Assembly: GCF_019710475.1 (NCBI RefSeq) | Contig: NZ_JAJFAX010000006.1 | Location: 248,001 to 312,000 of the forward strand | Direction: 5' to 3' | DNA length: 64,000 bases | Origin: Glycomyces sp. TRM65418 | Lineage (GTDB): Bacteria; Actinomycetota; Actinomycetes; Mycobacteriales; Micromonosporaceae | Shown here: one piece after another, positions 45,862 to 54,236 of the stretch | Layout of the letters: the number at the start of each line of letters is the position of its first letter | Position numbering within the stretch: position 1 is the stretch's first letter | Notes under the pieces: generated by a model | The model's input: the letters and a program-made list of their open reading frames with translations, nothing else | What the model was told of the DNA's origin: nothing | Databases searched by the model: none | Made by a program: the position numbers and the translations under genes

Positions 45862-47186
45862 GGGCTTGTTCAAGTTCCTGAAGGGTTCGGGTGGTGGTGG
45901 GTGCCCAGGATTGGGAGGGCTCGTTCGGGTTCTTCCCGGATCGCCCTGGTGGTCGTGGCGATGTTGACGGCGCCGAGGGTCTTGAGGGCGCCGATGGCGA
46001 GGTTGCGGAAGGCGGCCATGGCGCGGGGTGCGGTCCCGGCGTGGACGGTCGAGGCGTCTTCGCCGAAGGTGACGTCCCTGATGTGGGGAGACGAGTTCTC
46101 TATGGACCAGTGGCCCCTGATCCAAGCGGCGAGGACGGCCGGGGTGGCCTGGTGCGCGTCGAGGCTGGTGACGGGGAAGACGGTCTCTCTGGTTTCGGAT
46201 TGGCCGGATTCCTTGCGGCGGGGGCGGACGCGGATGGCGAGTTCGGCCTCGGGGAAGGCGATGCCACCGAGGTTGTTGGCGACGGCCATGGTGTTGATCG
46301 AGCGGGACTCGGTGCGGCCGTGTCCATTCTCAGAGGCGGTAGGGGCGACGGGGAGCTGGCTCCAGGGCAGGGCGCTGATCTGGGTGTGCGTGGTCGGCTG
46401 GTTCGTCTTGATGACCGCGATGTAGTGCGCCTGTTTGGCCTTCACCAGCCATGTGGCGTGGTCTTGGACGGTGTGGAGGGCATCGAAGGTGATCACGTCG
46501 CCGGCCCAGCCCAGTGGCGCGAGCAGGGGCTTGCAGTGCGCGGTCTCGTTCGTCGTCGCTCCGACCTCGGCCTGGGCGACAGTGACCGGCAGGCGGTGGG
46601 TAAGGGCCGAGAGCAGGTGACGGTGCCGCTGGTCGAGCCGGGCCGAGCCTTTCAGGGCTTTGCCGTCGACGGCGATGATCCGCTGCGGGCGCCCGGGGCC
46701 GGTCGGGTCGGTCAGTGCGTGGTGGCGGTCGGCCGGGTAGGAGCCGATCGCTTGGTCGAGCGCGTCGCCGTCGAGACGTTCGAGGGCGCGGCCGATCGTG
46801 GCCCGCGAAGGGAAGCGGCGCCAGCAGAGCAGATGACGGCGGATCCCGACCGCTTCCAGGATCTCGGCCCCGGCGCGGGCACCCCATTCGGCGAGTTCGT
46901 CGATGCTCCTCGCGCCCGAGACGGTCGCGCAGGCGCAGACGAGCAGGATCGCGGTCAGGGAGTACCAGCGGCCGCGCCGGGATCTCGGATCGGGGACCGA
47001 GTCGAGGTAGGGGGCGCAGGTCGGCGACTGTGTCGGGTTCGAGCGGACCCGGCTTCGCGAGCACGGCGGGGATCGGGGAGGGCGAGCGGGCAGGCACGGG
47101 ATGCTTTCGTGATGGTTGGGCTTCAGCACCCGAGGATCACGAACCCCGCGCCTGCTCCGCTCAGCAACCCAAATCAGTTTCAGCCC
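45862..47186 (-). mobile_element. ISAs1-family insertion sequence
   Basis: Contains one ISAs1 transposase gene. Provisional ends are a weak inverted repeat, GGGCTTGTTCAAGTTC at 45862 and GGGCTGAAACTGATTT (minus strand) ending at 47186, giving about 1.3 kb, the usual ISAs1 size. A target duplication is not evident. It lies only 16 bp from the end of an IS5 remnant. Confidence 0.65.
45870..47129 (-). CDS. ISAs1-family transposase
   Basis: A DDE transposase of about 419 residues. The N-terminal DUF4096/DDE_Tnp_1-associated part has VPDPRSRRGRWYSLTAILLV, and the catalytic core has IIAVDGKALKGS, VITFDALHTVQ and the Glu in HWSIENSSPHIRDVTFGED. It appears full length. The start is uncertain: a GTG at 47129 keeps the gene inside the proposed IS ends, while the frame stays open to 47219. 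Confidence 0.85.
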   Translation of the reverse strand: MLKPNHHESIPCLPARPPRSPPCSRSRVRSNPTQSPTCAPYLDSVPDPRSRRGRWYSLTAILLVCACATVSGARSIDELAEWGARAGAEILEAVGIRRHLLCWRRFPSRATIGRALERLDGDALDQAIGSYPADRHHALTDPTGPGRPQRIIAVDGKALKGSARLDQRHRHLLSALTHRLPVTVAQAEVGATTNETAHCKPLLAPLGWAGDVITFDALHTVQDHATWLVKAKQAHYIAVIKTNQPTTHTQISALPWSQLPVAPTASENGHGRTESRSINTMAVANNLGGIAFPEAELAIRVRPRRKESGQSETRETVFPVTSLDAHQATPAVLAAWIRGHWSIENSSPHIRDVTFGEDASTVHAGTAPRAMAAFRNLAIGALKTLGAVNIATTTRAIREEPERALPILGTHHHPNPSGT

Positions 47187-47288
47187 GGCGATGTGCTTGA
47201 CCGCGGGCATCAAACACACCCGGCATTGTCAGTGGTGAGGGCTGGATCAACCCGATCATCGAATCCTGTTGAGCTGCAAGGACAAACA

Positions 47289-47702
47289 TCAGTCCTTCCT
47301 GATCCATTGCGGCTTGACCTCGTGTTCGCTGACCCGCCAGCCCATTGGCGTCCGCACCACGACACTGCTCGAGCGCAGGCCGCCGATCTGATGGGGCGGC
47401 TCGCCCTCGCGGAAGTAGTACACGACCGAGTTCGCCGAAACGGCCGCCCGGTCGCCGTCGAGCTCCACCAACACGTCGAACTGCGTGTGCTGCGTGAGCT
47501 CTCCCTCGATCTCGGCTTTGCGCATGAAGTCGACGAGGCTGTCGAGGCCGCGCATCGCTCCTCCCCGCGGCGAGTGCACCACCACGTCGTCGGTGAAGAC
47601 GGTGCCGGCGTCGTCCCATCGGCGTTCGTCGAGCAGGAGCGCGAAGCGGGTGAACAGGTCAGCGATCTCGAATCGGTCGGCGATCATCGCGTGGTTGGAC
47701 AT
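47289..47702 (-). CDS. nuclear-transport-factor-2/SnoaL-like protein
   Basis: A 137-residue cone-fold protein: ADRFEIADLFTRFALLLDERRWDDAGTVFTDDV and the beta strands VVRTPMGWRVSEHEV are typical of SnoaL-like polyketide cyclases/ketosteroid-isomerase relatives. The ATG at 47702 has an AGAGGA ribosome site. Divergent from a MarR regulator; two matching operators lie between. A detoxification or cofactor-related isomerase role is possible; no reaction can be claimed. Confidence 0.8.
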   Translation of the reverse strand: MSNHAMIADRFEIADLFTRFALLLDERRWDDAGTVFTDDVVVHSPRGGAMRGLDSLVDFMRKAEIEGELTQHTQFDVLVELDGDRAAVSANSVVYYFREGEPPHQIGGLRSSSVVVRTPMGWRVSEHEVKPQWIRKD

Positions 47703-47730
47703 GCCATCCTCTTTCGTTTGTCTTACTAAC

Positions 47731-47773
47731 GTTGGTGGAGCCAACTATAGATGGATTCGTTGGCGATGCCAAC
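47731..47773. promoter_or_regulatory. two matching MarR-type operators
   Basis: GTTGGTGGAGCCAAC at 47731-47745 and GTTGGCGATGCCAAC at 47759-47773 share GTTGG-N5-CCAAC. Their centres are 28 bp apart, in the gap between the divergent SnoaL-like and MarR genes. The second copy lies 16 bp before the preferred MarR start at 47790, indicating autorepression. Confidence 0.75.
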
Positions 47774-47789
47774 CTTGTATCGTGAAGTG

Positions 47790-48239
47790 ATGGAGCAGAC
47801 TCCCGCACGCTTGATCGAGATGCCCAGCTGGCTGCTCACCCAGTTGGCAGTCCACGCCCACCGGCTATCGGCAGAGGCCTTCGCCGAGGCGGGCGCGCGC
47901 GGGTACCACTACCGAATCCTGTCCTCCCTGGATGAGTTCGGCGTCGTCAGCCAGGCCGAGCTCGGCCGCCACTCCAACATGGACCGCAGCGATGTGGTGG
48001 CGGCGGTCAACGAACTCGCCGAGCAGGGCTGCCTCGAACGCACCCCCGACCCCGACGACCGCAGGCGCAACCTCGTGTCCCTCACCAAGACCGGTGAGGA
48101 GCAACTGCGGCGACTGGACCGCGCGCTCGACAAGGCACAGGAATCACTGCTCGAACCGCTCGCGGCCGAAGACCGAGCAGCCTTGACTCGCATGCTCGGT
48201 CAGCTACTCGCACACCACCAGCGCACCCAACGGAGTTAG
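47790..48239 (+). CDS. MarR-family transcriptional regulator
   Basis: A 149-residue regulator with the MarR winged helix: HYRILSSLDEFGVVSQAELGRHSNMDRSDVVAAVNELAEQG followed by the wing RTPDPDDRRRNLVSLT. I prefer the ATG at 47790, since an upstream ATG at 47751 would place an operator inside the coding region. It probably represses itself and the divergent SnoaL-like gene until a small aromatic or toxic ligand binds. Confidence 0.85.
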   Translation: MEQTPARLIEMPSWLLTQLAVHAHRLSAEAFAEAGARGYHYRILSSLDEFGVVSQAELGRHSNMDRSDVVAAVNELAEQGCLERTPDPDDRRRNLVSLTKTGEEQLRRLDRALDKAQESLLEPLAAEDRAALTRMLGQLLAHHQRTQRS

Positions 48240-48320
48240 GACACGCCTCGACCGTCCATCCCAGCATCGCGCCGCAACCACAACCCACACCGACCCGGAA
48301 CTTGAACACACCCTGCGTGC

Positions 48321-48851
48321 TCATCTCGTGATGCGACGACTTCCCACTTCGCGATGCCAGTAGTCGGCATCGGCGCTGGTGCTCTGGATGATCGCATCGG
48401 GTCGGACCGGGGCCGGCCACAGCTCCAGCAGGTAGCGGTCCACTGCGCCGTCGGCGAACTCGCCCTGATGACCGGCATCGCGCCCGCAGGCGCTGACGCG
48501 CACCCGGTAGGCCCCGGAAGGAAGGTCAAGGCCACCGCCGTCTTCGCCTGCCCAGACACCCCACACCACCTCAGCGTCAAGCGGAATCGCGATGGAGACC
48601 TCGACGATGTCCTCCCAGGCTTCGACATCAGCCGGAGAAGGCTCGGGCGCCAGGACGATACGCACAGGCGAGCCCCCGGACCGCCTGGCGAGATTGACGT
48701 ACAACCCTAGGCCGGAAGCGGCTCCGACCAAGCCGTTCACCTGACCGGCGAAGTTTCGATCGAAATCGCCGTCGAAACCGTAGTCGCCCCAGCACAGTTC
48801 GAACAGTCCGTAGTCGGTCTCGACCATCTCGTCCAGCAGCACTCGCCCCAT
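48321..48851 (-). CDS. conserved hypothetical protein
   Basis: A 176-residue soluble, acidic protein (pI low by inspection) starting MGRVLLDEMVETDYGLFELCW, with a central WEDIVEVSIAIPLDAEVVWGVW segment and a C-terminus YLLELWPAPVRPDAII. The pattern of beta strands and many Trp/Asp residues resembles small actinomycete proteins of unknown function, often immunity-like, but I recognise no named family. No signal peptide. Confidence 0.6.
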   Translation of the reverse strand: MGRVLLDEMVETDYGLFELCWGDYGFDGDFDRNFAGQVNGLVGAASGLGLYVNLARRSGGSPVRIVLAPEPSPADVEAWEDIVEVSIAIPLDAEVVWGVWAGEDGGGLDLPSGAYRVRVSACGRDAGHQGEFADGAVDRYLLELWPAPVRPDAIIQSTSADADYWHREVGSRRITR

Positions 48852-49026
48852 ACACCGATTCTGGCACCGGGAACCGACGGCCCAGAACGCCGCCCACGGA
48901 CGGCTACTCTCGCCAACCCACACTCCGAGAACCTACTGAGACACACTCTAAGAGCGCGTCTCAGTTGGTGTATTCGCTGCTCCCCACGAAGGGCCGCGGT
49001 GAGGATGCTCGGTAGGCTTGGGTCGC

Positions 49027-49503
49027 ATGAGCGAGCAAGTGAACCCCCAGGGGCATGAGAGCCGATCCGTCTTGCGGCGTAGGGGACGCGAGATCGCCTT
49101 GGGCAAGACCCTGATGGTCAGTCTCGCTCAGGTCGCCGCTGCCGCTGCGGTCACGTTCGGCGGCGATGCCGTCTCCTCGTCCTGGGCTGGCACCTCAGAG
49201 GAGTTCGCCCCCGGCGCGGGCGTACCATACATGCTGGCCCTCCTGCTGCTCGCCCCGCTCAGCGCGGTGATCATCGGGCCCCTGGTGGCCGGGAAGTTGC
49301 AACTCGGCGCCGCCGGGTTCTACTGCCTCTCCTTCGTCGTCGGCTATCTGGTTTGGCTGTTCGCATTGTGGAACCCGAGTAGCTCCGGGAACGTGCTGTT
49401 GCTCCTTCTGGTCATAGCTCCTGCGAACCTGCTCGTTGGCTACAACGCCGGCATGCATCGAAGCTGGACACCTCCTCCAGGCACATCCAGCTCAGGCTTA
49501 TGA
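49027..49503 (+). CDS. hypothetical membrane protein carried between IS ends
   Basis: A 158-residue protein with four hydrophobic segments (about 28-48, 66-86, 91-112 and 121-140), a basic N-terminus and a Pro/Ser-rich tail. No known domain. It sits between the left IS-type repeat at 48949 and the transposase, in the same direction. If the outer repeats are used in transposition, it is a passenger gene. Confidence 0.55.
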   Translation: MSEQVNPQGHESRSVLRRRGREIALGKTLMVSLAQVAAAAAVTFGGDAVSSSWAGTSEEFAPGAGVPYMLALLLLAPLSAVIIGPLVAGKLQLGAAGFYCLSFVVGYLVWLFALWNPSSSGNVLLLLLVIAPANLLVGYNAGMHRSWTPPPGTSSSGL

Positions 49504-49546
49504 GTTCGCTCCGCCTGGCGTGCAAGGCATCTGGTATAGATCGTGC

Positions 49547-50353
49547 ATGGACGAGTTCGCCAGGCGCCTGGTGCCCGACGGGTTGTGGGAGATCGTCGAG
49601 CCGCTGATTCCGGCCTCGCCGAAGCGGGCGCAGGGCGGCGGTATCCCCAGGGTCGGTGACCGGCAGGTGTTCGCGGCGGTCGTGTTCGTCCTGACCACCG
49701 GTTGCGCTTGGCGGCTCCTGCCGCCGGTCTTCGGCGTCTCGCACCAGACCGCGCACCGGCGGTTCACCGAGTGGTCCGAGGCCGGACTGTGGGCGAAGCT
49801 GCACCGGGCTGTGCTCGACCGGCTCGGCGCCGCCGGCGAGATCGACTGGTCGCGGGCGATCGTCGACGGCGCGAGCCTGCGCGCCAAAGAAGGGGGATCG
49901 CTGACCGGCCCCAACCCGGTCGATCGCGGCAAATCCGGCTCGAAGATCCACGTCCTTACCGACCGCGCCGGACTGCTACTCGCACTCGGGGTCTCGGCCG
50001 CGAACATGCATGACTCGCAAGCCTTCGAGCCGCTGGTCCAGGGCATCCCGAAGATCCGGTCGCGGCGTGGCCCGCGTCGCAGGAAACCCGCGAAGGTCCA
50101 CGCCGACAAGGCCTACGACATCCCCGGCTGCCACCGCGCGCTGCGCGAGCGGCGTATCGGCAACCGGATCGCCCGCCGCGGCATCGAGTCCTCGGCCCGG
50201 CTCGGCCGCCACCGTTGGGTCATCGAACGCACCATCGCCTGGCTCGGCGGCTACCGCCGCCTCACCATCCGATACGAACGCCACGGACACCTGTTCGCCG
50301 CATTCCTCGCCCTCGCCGCAGCGATCACCTGCTACAAGAAACTCACCAACTGA
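49547..50353 (+). CDS. IS5-family transposase, intact
   Basis: A 268-residue DDE transposase in a single frame. N-terminal DUF4096 region (LVPDGLWEIVEPLIP), catalytic D107 (IVDGASLRAKEG), D187 (HADKAYDIPG) and E227 (VIERTIAWLGGYRRL). Its sequence is nearly identical to the frameshifted copy at 58306 and to the deleted copy at 45486, so the element has been active in this genome. Confidence 0.92.
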   Translation: MDEFARRLVPDGLWEIVEPLIPASPKRAQGGGIPRVGDRQVFAAVVFVLTTGCAWRLLPPVFGVSHQTAHRRFTEWSEAGLWAKLHRAVLDRLGAAGEIDWSRAIVDGASLRAKEGGSLTGPNPVDRGKSGSKIHVLTDRAGLLLALGVSAANMHDSQAFEPLVQGIPKIRSRRGPRRRKPAKVHADKAYDIPGCHRALRERRIGNRIARRGIESSARLGRHRWVIERTIAWLGGYRRLTIRYERHGHLFAAFLALAAAITCYKKLTN

Positions 50354-50362
50354 GACGCGCTC

Positions 50363-53300
50363 TTACTCCCGGGCGAGAAGGATGATCTCCAACGGTGCCG
50401 TGCCGTTGAGTCGATGTTCGAGCAAAGTGACGCCTGCGGCGACCGAGCGGAAGGCCGAAGCGACCGAAGGGTTGCCCGCGAGTTCGGCTTCCCCGGCCAA
50501 CAGCAAAGCGGGGATCCGAACGTTCGCGAAGTCCTTGAGTAGAGGTCGTTGCGTACGTGTCAACACCGGCTCCGCAGTGTGGAGAAGCTTCCACGCGACC
50601 GACGGTGCCCAGATCGGCTCTCGTCGGTTCACGTTGTCGCCTCCCATGGCGGAGCATGCCACGCGAAGCTTCTCGAAAAGTGAGTCAAGATCCACTGATT
50701 CGCTGAAGAGTAGCCGGTATCCAAAAACTCCCGAACATTCAAGGAGACTCAGCTCGAAAGTTTCCTTCGGAACTGCAAATTTCTTGTCTGTGTGCGTCAT
50801 CACCTCCGTGTCGGATGCGACGTTTGTAAGAACCTGAGTTAGGGTCCGTCCCATTACATTCTCGAACGCGGTCTTCCTTGTGCTGGCGTAGTCGAGGGTC
50901 CGCGGGTCGAAGTTGGCTGAGAATTGGCTCGCCGATGAGAAAGCATCGTCGAGCTGGCGTGCGAGTGCCAAGGAGTGCGTCAAATTGCGAGCGCTGGGTT
51001 GAGTGGATGCGAGTTGCTTCGCCAGCCCGTGCACGAGTTGAAAATCGAGCTTGTGCGCTCTCTTGAGGTCATAGGCAGGGAAGGAGTCCTGCAGCAGCAT
51101 CCTGACGATCTCGACGTTGAGGAGGAGATCCTTTGTGGTGAGAAAGGCGTATTCGACCTCATCATCGTATGTTCCGCGAGAGTAGTGGGAGAGCGATCGG
51201 CTGAAGGCATCGGCGATCGCACGAGCATCGAGACGAATTCCGGCGAGGATGAAATCGATGATCAACGGCGAGTGCACAAGATCGAGCCGGACTGCAATAA
51301 GCAGGTCCTCACCGGTTACCTCAAGGGGATCACTCTCATCCGCCGACCACGATTTGCGAGCCACTGTGCCCTGCGCGCTTGCCGTCCAAGCGGTTCGGCG
51401 CAGTTCGGCGTCCTGACTCTGCGCTGTTCCATTGCTCATCAGGAACTCGACTTCAGGGCTGGTGGGCAGTCGAAACGTAGTGGCGTTCTCGGGTACATCG
51501 ACGCTGTTGATCCAGTCGATGAAGGCCCTTACATCGCTGCGCCAGATCCCGGCCGCAGGTCGAGACGGATCGAGCTCCATTTCATTCATGCCCTCAGGAA
51601 ATGGGACACCCGTGTCTTCGCAGAACAGCCAATAGAGATGCTCGGGGATCGGGTACGGGCAAAGCATCGTCCCATGCTCGTCGGTGACGAGCCTGCTCAA
51701 GTGACCCGCCGCGAGAGCGCTGGCAATGAGACGGCGGCGTTCGGGGTCTGCGCCGTCCTCGAACGCCTCCTTCAGCAGTCGGTCGAGGCTGGCGCGAACT
51801 TCGCGATCCAGTTGTCCGTGCCACACGCAGTCGAACGCCAGCGCCAGCGAGGCACCCGTGTTCTTCTTCAAGCACGCCTCAACGATGTCGTGTGCGTCAG
51901 CGTCGGTGACGTACAGCAGCGTCGTTTCCCGCCACCAGGGGTCGCCGACCGAGCGGACCAGCGTCGAGACCAAGTTCTTACTGCGAATGTGCTTGGAGGC
52001 CAAGTATTCACCGAGGGTGTGGTGTGCGAACGCGTACAGATCCTTCTCCCGTTCGACCAGCAGCCCGCTGGTCTCCACGAGCGCGGTCAGTAGGTCCTCA
52101 GCGCTTATGTCGGAGTCGACCTGCTGCAGGACACGGTTGAAGACTTCTAGCACCTGATGCTTCGGGTAATCGCGCGTCTCAGCGACCATCATGTCGTACG
52201 CCAGTGCCGCGAGGATTCGCTGCCGGACCGTGCCAGGCGGTTTGACCTCGAGTTTCTTGGACTCCTGGCGTCGCCAGAGCATGACGTCGCAGACTTGGTC
52301 GTAGAGGTCGGCTCGACCCGCCGGCAGCGAACGTCGATCGCGGTGCACCAACACCATCATCGTCAGCAGCAGGGGGTTGACCGCCAACTCCATCAGCGCC
52401 GGAGCTGAGGAGAGCTGGCTGATCAAGTCTTCGGCCTCTTCGCGGGCGCGCTGGTCGATCTCAGGGCCGGATGCTCCGGTCGCCAGTCGTTCGGCGGCGC
52501 GGCACCAGCCGAGGACGAACTGGCGGATCTGTTGAGTCGTGAACGGCCGCACTTGAAGCACGGTCGCTTGAGGTATGACCGCGGTCTTATATCCGTGAGG
52601 CCGAGAAGTGATCACGAAGTCGTTCTTCGGGTGCTTGGCGATCTGCTTCTCGATCCATTCAGCGATGGCGGCGCGGTGTTCGCTGCGCGCGACTTCGTCG
52701 AGGCCGTCGAGAAGGATCAGACAGTTACCGGCGCGCAGCTGAACTTCCCACCAGCCCGGAGGCTCGGCGACCGCGAGAGTTCCCACGTCAGCCCTGATAA
52801 GGTGCGCGAGTGTCGGGGGCGGTTCGGGCGACTCAGAGGTCTTGGTGGTCAGCGATTCGGCATGGTCGCGAAGCGCTAGCATCACGGGAATGCGGCGTCG
52901 GCGATCCTTGCCCTGATTGGCCGCGAGTCGGGCCGTGTGCCGAAGCAGTGTGCTCTTGCCGCTGCCCGGGGCGCCGATGACCGCGCAGACGGCCGGTCGC
53001 TCCTGGTCCAGGAAATCGTGGATCGATTGTCGCCGAGTCTGATCGACGCGCGGGGCGGGAAGCAGCCCGCCTGCCTTGCCAGAGGGAGACCCGGGAGCCA
53101 GACCGACATCCACATAGACCGCGTCCAACTCAGGGATGTGGCTGGGTGTGTGGGCTAGGTCCCGCGCGTTGATGTGGCCCTCGCGCTCCAGTACGTAACG
53201 GCGGTAGTAGCGGGCGTAGCGCGAGACCCGACGGCCGAGAGCGAGGTCGACAACGTCCATGACCTGCTCAATGCGGCGGCGCACGACCTGCTGGGCGACC

Positions 53301-53458
53301 GAAGCCACGATCGCGCCCAACAGGATCACGACCTCATACAGCGCCAGGAGCACTGCCGCGACCCACCCCGTGGCAAACCCCTGCTGGACCACCAACCAGG
53401 CGAGCGGGATCCCCAATACCCCGATCAGTCCGGTGAGCGCTTTACCCGCGACAGACAT
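50363..53458 (-). CDS. membrane-anchored NACHT NTPase with degenerate FGE-like segment (candidate defence NLR)
   Basis: A 1,031-residue STAND NTPase. Two N-terminal membrane segments (about 7-27 and 32-56) are followed by the NACHT core: Walker A GAPGSGKST (162-170), Walker B LILLDGLDEV (247-256), sensor FVITSRPHGY (281-290) and FAHHTLGEYLAS (477-487) in the winged-helix region. At about 600-675, GIWRSDVRAFIDWI and FRLPTSPEVEF resemble the SUMF1/FGE-sulfatase fold, without its catalytic cysteines. The C-terminal third has no repeats I recognise. Bacterial NACHT proteins of this kind protect against phage, so membrane-acting abortive infection is plausible inference. Codon use is less GC-biased than the neighbours. 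The ATG follows TAGGAG; the stop abuts the IS end. Confidence 0.85.
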   Translation of the reverse strand: MSVAGKALTGLIGVLGIPLAWLVVQQGFATGWVAAVLLALYEVVILLGAIVASVAQQVVRRRIEQVMDVVDLALGRRVSRYARYYRRYVLEREGHINARDLAHTPSHIPELDAVYVDVGLAPGSPSGKAGGLLPAPRVDQTRRQSIHDFLDQERPAVCAVIGAPGSGKSTLLRHTARLAANQGKDRRRRIPVMLALRDHAESLTTKTSESPEPPPTLAHLIRADVGTLAVAEPPGWWEVQLRAGNCLILLDGLDEVARSEHRAAIAEWIEKQIAKHPKNDFVITSRPHGYKTAVIPQATVLQVRPFTTQQIRQFVLGWCRAAERLATGASGPEIDQRAREEAEDLISQLSSAPALMELAVNPLLLTMMVLVHRDRRSLPAGRADLYDQVCDVMLWRRQESKKLEVKPPGTVRQRILAALAYDMMVAETRDYPKHQVLEVFNRVLQQVDSDISAEDLLTALVETSGLLVEREKDLYAFAHHTLGEYLASKHIRSKNLVSTLVRSVGDPWWRETTLLYVTDADAHDIVEACLKKNTGASLALAFDCVWHGQLDREVRASLDRLLKEAFEDGADPERRRLIASALAAGHLSRLVTDEHGTMLCPYPIPEHLYWLFCEDTGVPFPEGMNEMELDPSRPAAGIWRSDVRAFIDWINSVDVPENATTFRLPTSPEVEFLMSNGTAQSQDAELRRTAWTASAQGTVARKSWSADESDPLEVTGEDLLIAVRLDLVHSPLIIDFILAGIRLDARAIADAFSRSLSHYSRGTYDDEVEYAFLTTKDLLLNVEIVRMLLQDSFPAYDLKRAHKLDFQLVHGLAKQLASTQPSARNLTHSLALARQLDDAFSSASQFSANFDPRTLDYASTRKTAFENVMGRTLTQVLTNVASDTEVMTHTDKKFAVPKETFELSLLECSGVFGYRLLFSESVDLDSLFEKLRVACSAMGGDNVNRREPIWAPSVAWKLLHTAEPVLTRTQRPLLKDFANVRIPALLLAGEAELAGNPSVASAFRSVAAGVTLLEHRLNGTAPLEIILLARE

Positions 53459-53733
53459 CCGTCAGCTCCTACCCACCTGCGGCACCACCCGGCAGGTGCG
53501 TAGCCGCACCGCCTACAGGCCGTGAATGAATATGAGGAAGGTTACCGCAACAGGCCACGGCCACATCGGCTTCGTTCAGCCGTTCGGTCCCTCCGACCGC
53601 ACCTCCTCAGACAATTCCCAGCGTGTGGTGGGCTCCTGGCACCGCTTCTAAGGACGTTGTCGCCAACCCTCGGCAATGGTGGCGTCTACTGATCAAGGAG
53701 CTGTTTGACTCTCTAGGCGTGATTCGACTCCGA

Positions 53734-53788
53734 GGGTGCGCGCACCCTGCGCACCCTGGCGCGGACATACCCGCGCACCCTGCCTATA
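53734..53788. repeat. GGGTGCGCG repeat cluster upstream of the NACHT gene
   Basis: A perfect 14-bp palindrome GGGTGCGCGCACCC (53734-53747) is followed by CGCACCCTG copies and, at 53771-53788, by the complement of TATAGGCAGGGTGCGCGG, which recurs at 55569 and 61795. The iteron-like set lies about 280 bp before the NACHT start. Likely binding sites of an element-encoded repressor or replication protein. Confidence 0.55.
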
Positions 53789-53967
53789 CCGAGCGGGTCC
53801 TGGAACGATTGCCGCATCCATCTAGCGCCTGCGTTGTCCTTGACGGTGAGCGCGGCGATCACCGCTCGTTCGCACCGGTTTGATCCTGACGCGGGACGGA
53901 GCGGGACCCGTTCTGCCGGATCCAGTGATCCTGAGGTGATCAAAGGCGGGTTGGCCGCGGCGCCCGG

Positions 53968-53989
53968 GGAGCCAATAAGGGAGCCAATA
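53968..53989. repeat. left pair of possible integrase arm sites
   Basis: GGAGCCAATA occurs twice, 12 bp apart (53968-53977 and 53980-53989), on one side of the tRNA-like core. A similar pair on the other side (54237-54258) has the same 12-bp period. Tyrosine integrases bind such direct repeats beside the att core. Confidence 0.4.
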
Positions 53990-54113
53990 GATCGAGAAAA
54001 TGATGACCAATGACGACCGACTGAGACCGGCAGTGACTGCTGCCCTTCGGCATTGAGCAGCATATCCATTCAAAAAACCGGATATTACGATATATAAATT
54101 TAGCTTGAGGTGC

Positions 54114-54158
54114 TAGTGTCCTATTATGGACGTGGGGGTTCAAGTCCCCCCTCGCGCA
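54114..54158 (+). other. 3' part of a tRNA(Leu)-like gene, attachment-site core
   Basis: A variable-arm stem (GTCC ... GGAC), a perfect T arm (five G, TTCAAGT, five C) and the acceptor strand CTCGCGC plus A are present. The 5' half (D arm, anticodon stem and the matching acceptor GCGCGAG) is absent; the upstream sequence is AT-rich and unrelated. The long variable arm indicates a class II tRNA, most like Leu. It lies beside an integrase gene, so it is the att core of an integrated element and not a working tRNA. Confidence 0.75.
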
Positions 54159-54166
54159 CAGAATCG

Positions 54167-54196
54167 AAGGCCCTGGGCAACCGGGGCCTTCTTTTT
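54167..54196 (+). terminator. Rho-independent terminator behind the tRNA remnant
   Basis: AAGGCCC pairs with GGGCCTT around a 10-base loop and is followed by CTTTTTC. It is the only hairpin with a T tract that I noticed in the window, and is probably carried along from the original tRNA locus or the element's end. Confidence 0.7.
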
Positions 54197-54236
54197 CATG
54201 CTTGCTCCTTCCTGCTTCCGTTGGTGCCCGCTAGGG

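Larger units (their letters stand above)
48949..50365 (+). mobile_element. IS5-family element with a possible passenger gene
   Basis: The inverted ends TAAGAGCGCGTCTCAGTTGGTG (from 48949) and its complement (to 50365) enclose 1,417 bp. Inside are a small membrane-protein gene and an intact transposase. The related copy at 58261 has only the transposase (860 bp) with its left end right before the gene. Just before the 49547 gene the matching end is poorly preserved (near 49498), so this may be a normal IS that now uses a more distant end. Confidence 0.65.

Noticed and set aside
45845..45862. compound transposon formed by the adjoining IS5 remnant and ISAs1 element
   Set aside because: The two belong to different families and lack matching ends; simple side-by-side insertion explains them.
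49498..49515. normal left end of the IS just before the 49547 transposase
   Set aside because: CTTATGAGTTCGCTCC matches the terminal repeat too poorly to be called an end, though it may be a degenerate one.
53734..53788. CRISPR array
   Set aside because: The repeats are short, overlapping and of uneven spacing, without unique spacers; iteron or operator type instead.
54080..54160. complete tRNA gene
   Set aside because: Only the variable arm, T arm and 3' acceptor strand are present; no D arm, anticodon stem or 5' acceptor can be found upstream.
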